Assembly: GCA_964035575.1 (NCBI GenBank) | Contig: OZ037840.1 | Span: 1,612,001 to 1,676,000 of the forward strand | DNA from: Rhynchopus sp. YZ270_cl-10 | Taxonomy: Eukaryota > Euglenozoa > Diplonemea > Diplonemida > Diplonemidae | Direction of reading: 5' to 3' | DNA: 64,000 bases | Part shown: positions 31,235 through 42,120 of the stretch, piece after piece | Layout of the letters: each line of letters begins with the position of its first letter | How positions within the stretch are numbered: the first letter of the stretch is position 1 | The notes under the pieces: model-generated | What the model was told of the DNA's origin: nothing | Databases searched by the model: none | Seen by the model: the letters and a program-made list of their open reading frames with translations, nothing else | Made by a program: the position numbers and the translations under genes

Positions 31235-32245
31235 GTGTGGGTGGTGTGATGTGTGATGTGTGAAGTGGCATGGACGTGGACGGTAAGTGAGACTGAGCAC
31301 GAGAGAGTTGTGTTTTTATAGAGAGCTTCGACTCATGACCTGCCTGGTGTTCTCCCGCGCATATCCTCCAAGTTTTTTTTAAGGTACTTCGAGTGTATTT
31401 CTTATATTCTATTTTTTTGATGCGTGCTCCAGGCACATCCATCTTTGAAGGAGACAGCATAAGCACGTGTGGCCAGAACCTTTTTCTACGCTACTCTCAA
31501 TGCTGTGTCTTCTCTTGGAAGGGAACGTGACCCACTTTGCACTCTTCGCTCTATCCTCTTTGTGTCGCACATCTCCTGAGCTGAGTGGCATTTTATTGTT
31601 GCACGTATTCGTGTTCAACGCACAAAAAGGCTCCCCAGCCGCCGTATCGAGAGTGTTGCGAGTCACCCTCTCTGTACCAGGCAGGATCCTCCCTCCCCTC
31701 CCCTCCCTCCCCGCCTATGTCATCTTGACTTCTTATCGATGCCTTTTACCACCTAGCATTGGTGGGCAAATAAGACGTGTTATTTTTTCGTGTGTTGTAA
31801 TCGTACGTGGGTCGGTCGGAGGTGCCTGCATCAATGGAGACCATTCTTCATGGTGACTGAGCACGTGAGGCTTTGGTTCATTTCACATGACCTCTTTTTA
31901 CAGTTGGACAAGAAACTTGGCGACCAAATAATATTGGCGGATTTTGGGGGGTTTTCTTGCAATTGGCGACTTTTTTGGTCGCCAATATTACTTGTCCAAC
32001 TGTATTTTTATTGTAACGTGTCCACTCAGATAGTGCCTCAGGAATGACCAAATGACTAATGCACCAAACAACTGTTTTCCCATGTGTGGTAGCTTATTCA
32101 TCTGCCAACGTTCCTTCGTTTTCTTCTGCACGTCCTGTTGAAGCAGAATGCCACCGGTTTTTATGTTATTTGCCTATTTCCTCTTCTCACCCCGACACGA
32201 CCACAACACTGTTGCAGACAAAACAACAAAACCAAACAACACAAG
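31235..32245. other. spacer between the two alpha-galactosidases
   Basis: Contains a partial hairpin (about 31288), the GCCGTATCGAGAGTGTTGCG block (31640-31720), a family 3 repeat (31790-31840), a hairpin (31852-31881) and the small palindromic element at 31901-32002. The array 5' cassette is absent before copy 2. The leader ends CAACACTGTTGCAG|ACAAAAC about 30 bases before the ATG. Confidence 0.6.
31901..32002. mobile_element. 102 bp palindromic element with TA target site
   Basis: TA | CAGTTGGACAAG ... CTTGTCCAACTG | TA. The TA duplication and CAGT ends are typical of small Tc1/mariner-type (or pogo-type) non-autonomous elements. The interior GGCGACCAAATAATATTGGC also occurs in the longer relative at 38841-39250. 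Confidence 0.8.
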
Positions 32246-33478
32246 ATGCGTGTCGCCTCGTCGCTGCTGCTGCTACTTGCCGGGAGTGCGTCTGCCGTTG
32301 ACAACGGGATAGGTCTTCTGCCCCCTATGGGGTGGCGCTCGTGGAACTGCTACCATGCCAAGGTGAACCAGACCCTGATGGAGGGTGTCATGGATGCAGT
32401 GTCTGTTCGCAAGCACACTGTTGACGGGAAGCCCACCAGCATTGCGGACCTGGGGTTCGTGAACATTGGTCTTGACGACAACTGGCAGGCGTGTGGCACT
32501 GGGCTGAACGGCTCCTTCCACGACGCTGACGGCATCCCGCTCATCAACAAGGCGACGTTCCCTGACATGAAGGCGATGACGGACCACGGCCACAGCAAGA
32601 ACCTGAAGGTGGGGTGGTACATGAACAACTGCATCTGTGCCGAGAAGAAGTTCACGGGCTCGAGCTACCTCGAGAAGCACATGGAGCAGTCTGCGAAGGC
32701 AGTTGCGGAGTACGGCTTCGACGGTGTGAAGCTGGACGGGTGTGGACAGTTCCGGAACCTGACACAGTGGGCACAGCTGCTGAATGCGACAGGACGCCCG
32801 ATCATGATTGAGAACTGCCACTGGGGAGGCACCGTGCCTGGGCAGACGACAGGAGACGCACCCTGCAAGGGTGACTCTGGTGTGTCGGACTGTGCGTACA
32901 ACTTCTTCCGCTCCTCCACAGACATCCAAAGCAGCTGGAGAAGCATCTTCAGCAACCTGCAGACAACAACAAAGTTCCAGGGCAACCCTCCCCTCTCCCG
33001 CCCAGGCACATGGGCGTACCCCGACATGCTTGAGGTGGGGAACCTTGCGAACTACGCAGAGGACCGCTCGCACTTCTCTGCTTGGGTGATCACCTCGAGC
33101 CCGCTCATCCTTGGCTTTGACGTGACGAACGACGCGATTGTGAGCCGTGTGTGGGACATCATCAGCAACAAGGAGGTGCTGTCTGTGTCGCAGACGTGGG
33201 CAGGCCACCCGGGACGTCTTGTGAACGAGAAGCCTGCTGGGTTCCAGGTGTGGGGGAAGGTGCTTGGTGACAAGGACCAGGCAGCACTGGCCATGAGCAA
33301 CACCACGACTGCTGCAACTGTGACGTTCACCTTCACTGACTTTGGGTTTGCAGCAACGGACACTGTGTCTGTGCGTGACCTGTACCAGCAGAAGGACCTT
33401 GTGAAGGTGGCAGGCCAGTTCACCACCGACTCCATCACAGAGCACGACAGCCGCATGTACCGCTTCACGCTTGCGTAG
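32246..33478 (+). CDS. secreted alpha-galactosidase, GH27, copy 2 (410 aa)
   Basis: Nearly identical to copy 1, with the same signal peptide and length. The nucleophile Asp164 and acid/base Asp226 (FFRSSTDI) are kept. Differences cluster in three places: HAK for RGN after NCY (about residues 37-39), GLKL-region KLDGCGQF where copy 1 has KLDECGQF (position 165), and the loop after Asp226 (QSSWRSIFSNLQTTT). Position 165 is next to the nucleophile and the loop is near the active site, so substrate preference could differ. Clear tandem duplicate. Confidence 0.93.
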   Translation: MRVASSLLLLLAGSASAVDNGIGLLPPMGWRSWNCYHAKVNQTLMEGVMDAVSVRKHTVDGKPTSIADLGFVNIGLDDNWQACGTGLNGSFHDADGIPLINKATFPDMKAMTDHGHSKNLKVGWYMNNCICAEKKFTGSSYLEKHMEQSAKAVAEYGFDGVKLDGCGQFRNLTQWAQLLNATGRPIMIENCHWGGTVPGQTTGDAPCKGDSGVSDCAYNFFRSSTDIQSSWRSIFSNLQTTTKFQGNPPLSRPGTWAYPDMLEVGNLANYAEDRSHFSAWVITSSPLILGFDVTNDAIVSRVWDIISNKEVLSVSQTWAGHPGRLVNEKPAGFQVWGKVLGDKDQAALAMSNTTTAATVTFTFTDFGFAATDTVSVRDLYQQKDLVKVAGQFTTDSITEHDSRMYRFTLA

Positions 33479-34346
33479 GTGTGGGTGGTGTGATGTGTGA
33501 TGTGTGAAGTGGCATGTCCGTGGACGTATTGTATATTTATAGGTGAGACTGAGCACGAGAGGCTTGGACTCATCTCACGCTTTTTCTTTGCTTTTTATGA
33601 ATTTGCTTTTTCTGCTCTTACTATTGTATTTTTGTGCACTTGTGAAACTCTCGTCATTCACAAAGCGCAGTTTGTGCGACTGCGCTACTTTCAAAACACA
33701 GGGAGACTGTTTTGTAGTTTGTTTACTTTGGCTGCTTTGTTCTCGATGACAAAACTGGAAACATTTCACTTGTCAGTCATTTTTGTTTTTTTGTTTGTGT
33801 TTTTCGCTACTTGGTTAACTGACGTGTTGGTTCGGTCTCGCCCCACCCGCTTGGTTACCTTGGAGTGTCTCTTTGTTTCGCTTTCTTAGATGTGTCGTGG
33901 CGGTGTGACCCCCGTGAAGGTGCACTGCTCATGTGTTTATTGTGTCTTTGAAGTGTGGCCCCGGCGAACTTTGTTTGCAGAAGGAAACCAAAAAATACTA
34001 TAATCTGCGGGTGTCTACACTACTACAACGTGCCTACGAGAAAAGAAAAAAAACAAGAAACGATGAGGTCTATATTTTTTTTTAACCCTTTTGAACGCCC
34101 CCTCTGCGTTCTCCTCTTTGATGAGATAGTTTCTTTTCGACAGTTTATTGGCTGCAATGGTGACAGGCACTGGGAACCCCCTCGTGCTTTGTTATGGACA
34201 TGTTGCTCATGATGCAGGTTACACTGTTGGGTTGTTAACTGAATCCGATCTCTGAACTGCCTCCTCCTCCTCCTCCTTCCCCTCCTCTCCTCAGAGGCTT
34301 GACACACACCCATTACAGAATATTATATTTGCATCTTTTTCAAAAA
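33479..34346. other. spacer with hairpin repeat
   Basis: A family 1 hairpin (33541-33575) lies 63 bases after the alpha-galactosidase stop. A partial family 5 repeat (GGGTGTCTACACTACTACAA) lies near 34008. Candidate acceptors CTCCTCTCCTCAG (about 34293) and ACCCATTACAG (about 34317) precede the next gene. Nothing else recognised. Confidence 0.5.
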
Positions 34347-35276
34347 ATGTCGAAAACCTTTGGATTCAAGTCTGCGGAGATGAGCGAAAAGCTTATTGTG
34401 CAAGAGGACGCTTTTGATGACAAGACAATGTGCAAACGCTGTGGCGTGGCAGACACCTTTGGGTACCGTTGTGTCCACTGCAAGGATATTCACTGCGAGT
34501 CGTGCCTGCCGTTTACTGTACACCGTTGTGAGGAGTGGCGGGTATATGAAGAGTCGCGTGAAGCATCCAGACGGTCTCATGACACAAAACACATCAAAAA
34601 GTTTTCCGTATGCTCGCATCCTGACTGCGGTGCCAAGCTTATGACCGATATGCACTGCTTCTTTTGCAACAAGGTGTTCTGCAGCTCCCACAAAATGGAA
34701 AACGACCACGAATGCCCCGACGCAGTTCTCGCAAAGAAAATACAAAAGAGTATTCCCGAGACAAAGCCCAAGAATAAGCGTACAGTATCCTCCGCCCCGC
34801 TAGCATTTCCTTCCGACCTGCATGTCGATGATAGGTTTCTGTTGAACGTAGTTCTCCCCCCGGCGAATCTTCTTCCAGTACCCGAAGCAGCGAAGGCACA
34901 AAGTCCATTTAAGGTTTTGGTGCACAGAAGGTGGAGTGCAGGCAAGATCTCTGACGCAATCTCCAGACACCTCGGACAGCAGGGTGCGAAAGGGACCCCC
35001 CCGGTGCGCTTTGTGTTTGTCAAGGCGGAGAGTCTGGTGGCGCTTTCCACGATGCAGTCGTTTGCGGATATGTATTCGAAGGGGGTTGTGGGCAAGGGGC
35101 AGACCCTCGTGTACCTTCCAGAACGACTGTTGAAGGAAATTCGCTCGGAAGGGACCGCATTTTTGCAGAAGCAAGCTGAAGAGTTGGAGAAGGGCAGAGT
35201 GTCAGGAGGGTGTGGTGCGGAGGCGTGGACATTGTTTGCTCAGAGGCTCTGTGAAGAAGTAGAGACGGTGTGTTAA
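34347..35276 (+). CDS. double AN1 zinc-finger protein, ZFAND1/Cuz1-like (309 aa)
   Basis: Two AN1-type zinc fingers: the first at about residues 29-61 (CKRCGV...YRCVHC...CESC...HRC, with Cys instead of the usual His at one ligand) and the second at 89-123 (CSHPDC...CFFC...FCSSH...HEC, a textbook AN1). A C-terminal region at about 187-258 (FKVLVHRRWSAGKISDAISR ... LVYLP) has the look of a ubiquitin-like fold. Two AN1 fingers plus such a tail match ZFAND1/Cuz1, proteins that link p97/VCP and the proteasome to stress-granule clearance and arsenite response. Cytosolic; no signal peptide. ATG 34347 is preferred; the frame is open 16 codons further up. Confidence 0.82.
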   Translation: MSKTFGFKSAEMSEKLIVQEDAFDDKTMCKRCGVADTFGYRCVHCKDIHCESCLPFTVHRCEEWRVYEESREASRRSHDTKHIKKFSVCSHPDCGAKLMTDMHCFFCNKVFCSSHKMENDHECPDAVLAKKIQKSIPETKPKNKRTVSSAPLAFPSDLHVDDRFLLNVVLPPANLLPVPEAAKAQSPFKVLVHRRWSAGKISDAISRHLGQQGAKGTPPVRFVFVKAESLVALSTMQSFADMYSKGVVGKGQTLVYLPERLLKEIRSEGTAFLQKQAEELEKGRVSGGCGAEAWTLFAQRLCEEVETVC

Positions 35277-36589
35277 AGCGGTGAGGGGAAAGAAAAAATG
35301 AATGAAAAGAACCCAGTTGAGTACAAAAAAGTGTGGGGTTTCTTTTGGTTAACTCTATCTTTATTTTCAAAGATAAAAAAAAAAATTTTTAAATACGTTA
35401 GAAAACAAAAACAAAGATAACGTGTCTAGAGTGGGGTCCGCAAAAGTGGCGGAATTTTTTTCTGTTTTTTTTTCTTTTCCTTCTTCTATCTCCGTACAAC
35501 AAAAATCCAAAACAAACTAGCTACCTTTTTTTGGGTGGGGTATCTCTCTGTGTGTGGTCAGTATTTACTCTTCCCTTTTTGTTTTTGCGCTTTGTTTTTT
35601 TTTTTCAAAAAAATTGGTTTCCTTCGTGCATGTGAATTTGTAGTCGATTGAGGAGAGAATGGTTGTGTGAATGTTGCAAGGTAACTGTGAGTGATATGAT
35701 GGGCTGGTATTGTCTTCATATAAAAGGTGTTGCTTTTTTTTTTTGGAGGGTTTTTTGGAAAAAAAGCAACGTTTTCCTCACATTGCTATTACACAACAAT
35801 CTCACGTCCTCTCCCCCCTCCTGACTTTCTATCCCAACTATCCTGCAAAATTAAAAAAATTCTGTCAAAATTTTGTGTTTTTTGAAACCCTCTGACGCTT
35901 TCATCTCACAAATTTTCAGAATTCTTTTTTTGTTTTTTTTTTGTTTGTTTGAAAGCCCGACCTTTCTCTTTTGTGAGTAGAACTGGCAAAACAAACTTTT
36001 GCTTTTCTTTTTTGTGTTGTATTTTTGTGTGTGCTCTTGCTCTCTCCCACATAGTACATACAATTATCTACTTTGTATTTAAAATTTCTTTTATGTTCTG
36101 CATACGTTTCCTGGATTGAGGGGTGAATCCCATTTGCGGGTTGGTGACAAGACAAAATTCTTTTTCGGCAACAACAAAAAAATGAAAACATTGTCACACA
36201 GCACACAGCTGGACTATTCACCCCATCTTATTGTTTCAGTTTTTATTTTATTTTCAAAATTTGCATTTTTTTATAGGTGCCCAAAAGGCATGAGGTAGTA
36301 AGGCCTTTTGTTATTGAAAAGCAAAGCAATAATAAAATCACGCACCTAACAGATATTGCTGTTGTTTTGTTGTTGTTGTTTTTTTTCTTCTGACAGAATG
36401 CCACCCAAAAAAAAAAAGACATTTTCTCCCCCTCAAATCACAGGTTAATTACGAACGCGCGTTCAGTTGTTTTTGAGGTCGCTTTGACACCCGCGTTTAT
36501 TTTAGTGGCGAGAAGAAAGCGCGGTACCCCAAGATGGTTCCGCCCTCCACTCAAACATCCCCTGCATCTAGGTGTACACAAAAACAATA
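35277..36589. other. AT-rich spacer upstream of the cyclase gene
   Basis: No coding signal. Long T and A runs, with one possible acceptor TTCTTCTGACAG at about 36396 and another, CCTGCATCTAG, at about 36571 just before the cyclase start. I do not recognise any repeat family here, which makes this one of the least repeat-laden stretches of the window. Confidence 0.5.
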
Positions 36590-38797
36590 ATGGGCTGGCT
36601 TGGAGAGCGACTGTCCATCAACGGTACACTATGCAAACAGGAGGCTAAGGTGCGGGAGGTGTTTCTTTGGGTCTGTGGGCTCGGCTTCGTCTCGACTGCG
36701 GGGTACCTTGTTGTGTACTTTGCTGAGCTCTGGGCCTGGCCGCTGCATCTTACCGCCGCATGCCTGCTACTATTCGACTTTGCCATCACGACTGTCTACA
36801 TCCTGAGCAAACGCCGTCTCAGCAGCTGCGTCAGCGTCACCTCGGTATACGTTATGGCCTTCGCCGTATTGCTGTCTGACTTCACTGCGCGCGCTTTGAC
36901 CCTCTCCATGTGGCCTGTTCTCGTGTTGATGGTGGATTTCCTTCTTGTTCTTCAGGTACCTTCACGATACACGATAGGGCTGGTATGTGTGGTCGCAGTG
37001 TGGCTGACGTTGTTGAGCGTCGAAGAAAGCTTTCGATTTGGCCTGTTGGATGTATGGGGCCTCCCCCCGCAGGACGGGGTGTATGGGAGGAGGAAGCATT
37101 TCGCGCGTTTGACGCAGTGTGATATGCTTCCCTGCGCAACGGGATCCCCTTCGAGGACGTGGCTGCTCTCTATAATGGTGTTCGTGATGGATTTTCTGGC
37201 GACGAGAGGGTTTGCGAATCAGGTCCTGAAGGAGCGAGACACCATGCAGAGAACGATCAGCACTGTGCAGGAGATCGCCTCGCTGCTAGCAGGATACGAC
37301 GTGGAAGGGGTGACCGACATGCTGGAGGTGCAACGGGCCTACCTACCTGAAGAGATGCACGCAACACTGCGGAGGATGGAGGAGAACCTGCGGAAGTACC
37401 GTCCCTACCTCCCCACTGCGCTGTTTGAGGATGAACTCGATATGAGCCTCTGGCAGCGCCGCTCTACGGTAGACCCACCGGGGCTGGGGGACCCCTTCAA
37501 AGCCGAACCCGCTACGGCCACCATCGTATTCACTGACATCCGCTCCTCAACCTGGATATGGGGCCATGCCCCTGAAGGCATGCGAGCAGGGCTGAAAGTC
37601 CACAACGCAGCGATGCGCTCTGTGCTGCAAGCCTTCAACGGATACGAAGTGAAAACCATCGGCGATGCCTTCATGATTGCCTTCGAAAAGACTGTCGACG
37701 GTGTCAACTTCGGCCTCCGTGTACACGAAGAGCTGTACGAGGCGGAGTGGCCTGCTTCTCTTCTCGAAGAACCCCTCTGCGCTGCAAAGAAGCTCTGGCG
37801 TGGCCTGACTGTCCGCGTTGGGGTGAATAGCGGTCCCGTTGATCTGGAACTCTGCGATCTGACCGGCCGGATGGACTACTGGGGGCAGACAGTTAACATT
37901 GCGTCTCGCTTGGAAAGTACCTGCATACCGGGAGCTGTAGCGGTCCTCGCGGAGCTTTGGGACACACATTGCGGCAGTTGCCGTGCAGTAGTTGGCGCCT
38001 CCACGAAGATCGACTTTAAGGGGATAAGCGCAGGGACTGCAGTGTGCCGTGCCTGGCCGGTGTCGCTGGCAGGTCGGCAAGATTCGCCTCTAACAACGTT
38101 GGCCGCTGTGCCGTGTATCTCGCCGTCACCTAATCCGCGAGACAGAGTGATTGAGATTACAGGGTTCACTCCAGACAACCTTTCGTCGAACAGCAACCGG
38201 TCTAGCGTGAGTTCGACTGCAGAGCCGGCGTATCCCTTCGTAGCGACCGTGGGGGTCGTTGAGCTGGCCACCGGGGAGGACGGAGAGGTCACCGCGCTGT
38301 GCTCGCTGAGCCAAGGGCTGGCGGTACTGAGCGTCGCGCTGGGGCAGAGTGGGGGGACCTTGGTGGCGCTGCTCGGGGGAGCTGCATGCGTCGGGTGGAA
38401 CCTGACACGGTCCACCCCTGCCCATATCGAGAACGCAGTGTACTTTGGCCAAAGAATGCGAGGTGTGCACGTACTCAAGGGTGCCGGGATAGTGACCGGG
38501 CCTGTCCAGTATGGTGACGTAGGTGCAAGGACACAGCGCTTTGTGACGGTGATAGGGCCGACAGTGCGGAGGGCTTGGGCGCTCTGTGCGGAGGCTGTGC
38601 AGGTGGATAAGACGTGCTTCTTCGAACCGCCTGAGGGGGTGACGTTGCCAGCCTCGGTGGAGGAGGTGTTAGTCAGAGAAGGGAAAAGCGGGTTTTTTAG
38701 AATCCTTGAGCCTCGTCATCTCGACATCAGCGCATCACGGTGGGGTAATGTGGCACAAGAGGCTGTTGGGGGTAAGGAAGGGATTGTATTACATTGA
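36590..38797 (+). CDS. membrane adenylate cyclase with a degenerate second cyclase domain (735 aa)
   Basis: The N-terminal third has about six membrane segments (about residues 25-47, 53-72, 81-100, 106-123, 127-144 and 190-207). A linker with RKYRPYLPTALF (268-279) leads to a class III catalytic domain at about 305-490: FTDIRSS (metal Asp316), YEVKTIGDAFM (Lys355, metal Asp359), DYWGQTVNIASRLES (adenine-selecting Asp429, Asn436, Arg440). Lys355 plus Asp429 predict ATP, so it should make cAMP. A second region at about 549-680 (VGWNLTRSTPAHIENAV, GPVQYGDVGARTQRFVTVIG) resembles a cyclase fold without metal-binding residues, probably regulatory. This layout recalls euglenozoan cyclases. ATG 36590 is used; the frame extends six codons up only from a GTG. 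Confidence 0.9.
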   Translation: MGWLGERLSINGTLCKQEAKVREVFLWVCGLGFVSTAGYLVVYFAELWAWPLHLTAACLLLFDFAITTVYILSKRRLSSCVSVTSVYVMAFAVLLSDFTARALTLSMWPVLVLMVDFLLVLQVPSRYTIGLVCVVAVWLTLLSVEESFRFGLLDVWGLPPQDGVYGRRKHFARLTQCDMLPCATGSPSRTWLLSIMVFVMDFLATRGFANQVLKERDTMQRTISTVQEIASLLAGYDVEGVTDMLEVQRAYLPEEMHATLRRMEENLRKYRPYLPTALFEDELDMSLWQRRSTVDPPGLGDPFKAEPATATIVFTDIRSSTWIWGHAPEGMRAGLKVHNAAMRSVLQAFNGYEVKTIGDAFMIAFEKTVDGVNFGLRVHEELYEAEWPASLLEEPLCAAKKLWRGLTVRVGVNSGPVDLELCDLTGRMDYWGQTVNIASRLESTCIPGAVAVLAELWDTHCGSCRAVVGASTKIDFKGISAGTAVCRAWPVSLAGRQDSPLTTLAAVPCISPSPNPRDRVIEITGFTPDNLSSNSNRSSVSSTAEPAYPFVATVGVVELATGEDGEVTALCSLSQGLAVLSVALGQSGGTLVALLGGAACVGWNLTRSTPAHIENAVYFGQRMRGVHVLKGAGIVTGPVQYGDVGARTQRFVTVIGPTVRRAWALCAEAVQVDKTCFFEPPEGVTLPASVEEVLVREGKSGFFRILEPRHLDISASRWGNVAQEAVGGKEGIVLH

Positions 38798-38840
38798 GAT
38801 ATGCGTGTTGTTTTTTTGTTTTATTTCGACAAATGAAGTA

Positions 38841-39250
38841 CAGTAGGACAAGTAATATTGGCGACCAAAAAAGTCGCCAATTGCAAGAAAACCCCAAAAT
38901 CCGCCAATATTTTTTGGTCGCCAAGTTATTTGGTGGGAAAGCGGTTCTTATTGGTACAAAAATCACAAGTACAAAAAATGTGCCCCTTCAGTGCACCAGG
39001 TGCAGCGTATCTTTCAAGAAAGTCGAATATTAGCTCCGCGGCACGCATCACGCAGCCACCCAAAAATACACATGGTGAGGCACAAAAACTTTACCAAAAT
39101 TGCGAAAAAAAAAACCCCCCCACTTCCGAATCACTAACCCTACCAATTAATATTGGCGACCAAAAAAGTCGCCAATTACAAGAAAACCCCAATATTGTTG
39201 CCAATATTATTTGGTCGCCAATTTGTTTGGTTAAGTTTCTTGTCCTGCTG
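38841..39250. mobile_element. 410 bp non-autonomous element with TA target site
   Basis: TA | CAGTAGGACAAG ... CTTGTCCTGCTG | TA. Both ends carry inverted blocks with GGCGACCAAAAAAGTCGCCA. The left half matches the reverse complement of the 102 bp element at 31901-32002; the middle (about 38950-39125) is unique. It starts 43 bases after the cyclase stop codon, so it probably lies in that gene's 3' untranslated region. Confidence 0.8.
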
Positions 39251-39592
39251 TAAGTGAAGAAATAAGGTTGTTAAGGGAGTTGTCGTGTGTGTGGACAATG
39301 AAAGACATCAGTATTCCGATTTTTATTTTTCTATGATGCCATGCAAATGCTAAAAGGAAATTGAACACCGTACCTCAACTCCCTGCCTTATTTTTCCCCC
39401 CGTGAAGCCACAACTTTGTGTGGTCACATGCTGTTGTTGATGTTCACTCTCTCGACCCTCTACTCTACGATACTGAGCAATCTAGGTTGCGTCCTTCACC
39501 TTTAAACAGATTGTGTGTGTGTGTGGGAGAGTTTCAATGGATTCAATCAAAAAAAAATATTTTCAGCTCCCTTTTTTTTTCCTCCCTCACAC
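39251..39592. other. short spacer, nothing recognised
   Basis: AT-rich DNA with a short GT run (39511-39522). No ORF or known repeat. It ends in the TCACAC target duplication of the composite element. Confidence 0.5.
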
Positions 39593-40051
39593 CATAGATG
39601 GTAGTCTGGCAGAGTCTGGCAGACTTTTCAAAAAATCTGGAGTCTGCCAGACTCTGCCAGACTTTTTTTTCTCGCCAGACTTGGGAAGGTATATAAAACA
39701 TTTTGGCGGACATTGTCCGACCCCCCCCCCCTAGGGGGGGTCACACACGGCGGGGTCCACACACCCGAGGGTCCGTAAATTTTACGGACCCTCTTTACGG
39801 ACCCTCAAGTGCGGACCCGGGTCCGTAATTACGGACCCTAGGGTCCGTAATTACGGACCCTAGGGTACGTAATTACGTGGTCTAAGGTGGGAAATCACTG
39901 TTTGGATGTGTGACTGCTGGTCGAAAAGCCCTGGGAGCAAACCGAGTGGTACACAGGTACCACATGATAGACCATGATCATGTGGGCCTATCCCAAGTTA
40001 CATACCGAAAAAAGTCGTGAGCTCGGTTAGTTGTCAAAGACGTCTTCCACC

Positions 40052-41330
40052 ATGCACTGAGGAGATAATGATCCAACAATTTACAAGAAAGATTACTTAA
40101 CCTACTGCTGGAAATTGCCAGGTCGTAGTAACACACAAAGTGTGCCTCCGTTCGGGAATACCGGATATTCTAGAGACCAAAAAGGCCTCAAGAATATCTT
40201 CCGGTAGTCAAGGTATAACCGAATGAACGGCCCAAGACCCCCGTGGAGAAGTTAAATGTTGTAATGCTATCAAGTACAAACTGCGAACACTGTCTTACCC
40301 TCCTCAATACATGGTGGAATATTTCTTTGACAACAAACCGAGCTCAAGAGTTTTTAAACTTCCCTGAGGGAATGCGAGACGCAAAATTTACCACCAGACC
40401 CTGTCTTCGTGCACCTTCGGTGCAACGCTGCAGACAGGCCAAACTGCGTTGGACTCAGAGGAATGCCTGCTGTGCAGTGTATCAATGAGAACCAAGTCCC
40501 AGCAACAAGGGGCGCCTTTTGGCGGGCGTTGTTGAGGGTGTTTGGGGTGCAAAGTTTTCCACAATTTTGATGCGCGGGTACAGAAGTGTTATCTTGTTCT
40601 TTCATCTTTAGGAATGTAAATGTCAATCGCGTTTAACTACCACTAGGGCTTGTTCAGTGAACCCACAAGGGGTCGAAGGGGGTTGGTTATCCCATAGCTA
40701 TCAAAGGTTGTGTCGACCAGGCTAATCCACTATGTTACGCTGTACGTTGTTAAATCCGAAGAAATAACACTTTAGCAGCCGCAGGAAGTTTGTTAAAAAG
40801 AGTGCCTCACGCTACACAAACCACCACCCGCGATTGACTTAGATGTTATAACAAAGAGAATTCAGAACAAAACAACACCCTGCCCCATACACACTAAATT
40901 GTCATGCTTATGCCTGGGCCAAAATTACTGTTGACCAAAAAGGCAACAAGACCACCCACAAGGAGTGTGAATTGTGCACTGGTTTTCTGGGGGAACGCAA
41001 TATTTTCTTGTGTCTAGTCCTCCGCAAGCAGAGGACAGACTTTCCGGAAGGTTTCCAAAGTCGAATTTCTTGCACTAGCTATGCTCCCTTGGTTAATGGC
41101 TATAGCAGTGACTGACTAAGTGTACCCACCCCCCTCCACCCAGATCTTCGTCCGCAAACTCAGAATAGATTGATGCGGGTAGATTTTGAGTTGTTGAATG
41201 TCGGACCGCGGTGAAGCTTCTCATCGCAATCGCGGGTGCAGTTCAGACTTCACGATCCTGTATAAGTGTAAATGTGGGGTGTGATTAAGTTATGGTATAC
41301 AAACGTAGTAGTCGGGAAAGGTGAGGTTAA
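40052..41330 (+). repeat. shared transposon core, copy B
   Basis: Same sequence as copy A with small indels, and extended by about 200 bp at the 3' side (CCAGATCTTCGTCCGCAAAC, then TCGGGAAAGGTGAGGTTAAT). The extension is shared with the minus-strand copy at 49890-51250, so it is part of the ancestral unit and was lost or replaced in element A. Confidence 0.8.
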
Positions 41331-41835
41331 TAAAAAAGGCTATTTATTGCCGTGAAATAAGATAGATTTTTTCCACGCTACAGGTCGAGAGAGTGACCTG
41401 CTGCACAAATGGTTCGAGTGAAGCGAGGTGAATTATGTGAAGCAGGTAACGAGCGCCTGTGGAACCAAATAGAAACGTAACACTCATCACACGATAAAAC
41501 CCATGGGAGAGGTTGTGGTGAAACGCACACACCTCGACCTGAGGAGTGGCTCTGCAGCGCGGTTCGTCCCCAGAACCGCAAGTGTGTTCAAAATGCTTTG
41601 TTTCTATTTCCTCCTTCATGTCATGAGGTGACACAAAATGATTGGTGCGTAAAAAAATAGCTATTTAATAGTGTGAACATTACGCGTTTATTTCGAGTTG
41701 AAAACACGAACAAGTTGAAATATGCGGCATTTTTTTGTTCAATCTTCACTAGTAACTGAAAGTTAAACATAATTACATACCTTGTCTTCCCCGTAACCTG
41801 CGCCTTCGCTGCTTTTAAGGTGCTTTCTCTGGGTG

Positions 41836-42120
41836 CCCAGTACCCAGTACCCAGTACCCAGTACCCAGTACCCAGTACCCAGTACCCAGTACCCAGTACC
41901 CAGTACCCAGTACCCAGTACCCAGTACCCAGTACCCAGTACCCAGTACCCAGTACCCAGTACCCAGTACCCAGTACCCAGTACCCAGTACCCAGTACCCA
42001 GTACCCAGTACCCAGTACCCAGTACCCAGTACCCAGTACCCAGTACCCAGTACCCAGTACCCAGTACCCAGTACCCAGTACCCAGTACCCAGTACCCAGT
42101 ACCCAGTACCCAGTACCCAG
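41836..42120. repeat. minisatellite, 7 bp unit CCCAGTA, about 41 copies
   Basis: Near-perfect tandem array. Its flanks (41755-41835 and 42121-42145) are inverted copies of the flanks of the larger TACTGGG array at 47131-47585, so the two arrays are the two arms of one large inverted repeat. Confidence 0.95.

Noticed and set aside
29873-31300. 475 aa minus-strand frame opposite alpha-galactosidase copy 1 (and 427 aa opposite copy 2)
   Set aside because: Shadow caused by strong GC bias at third codon positions of the real gene; no domain, and conserved only because the sense gene is.
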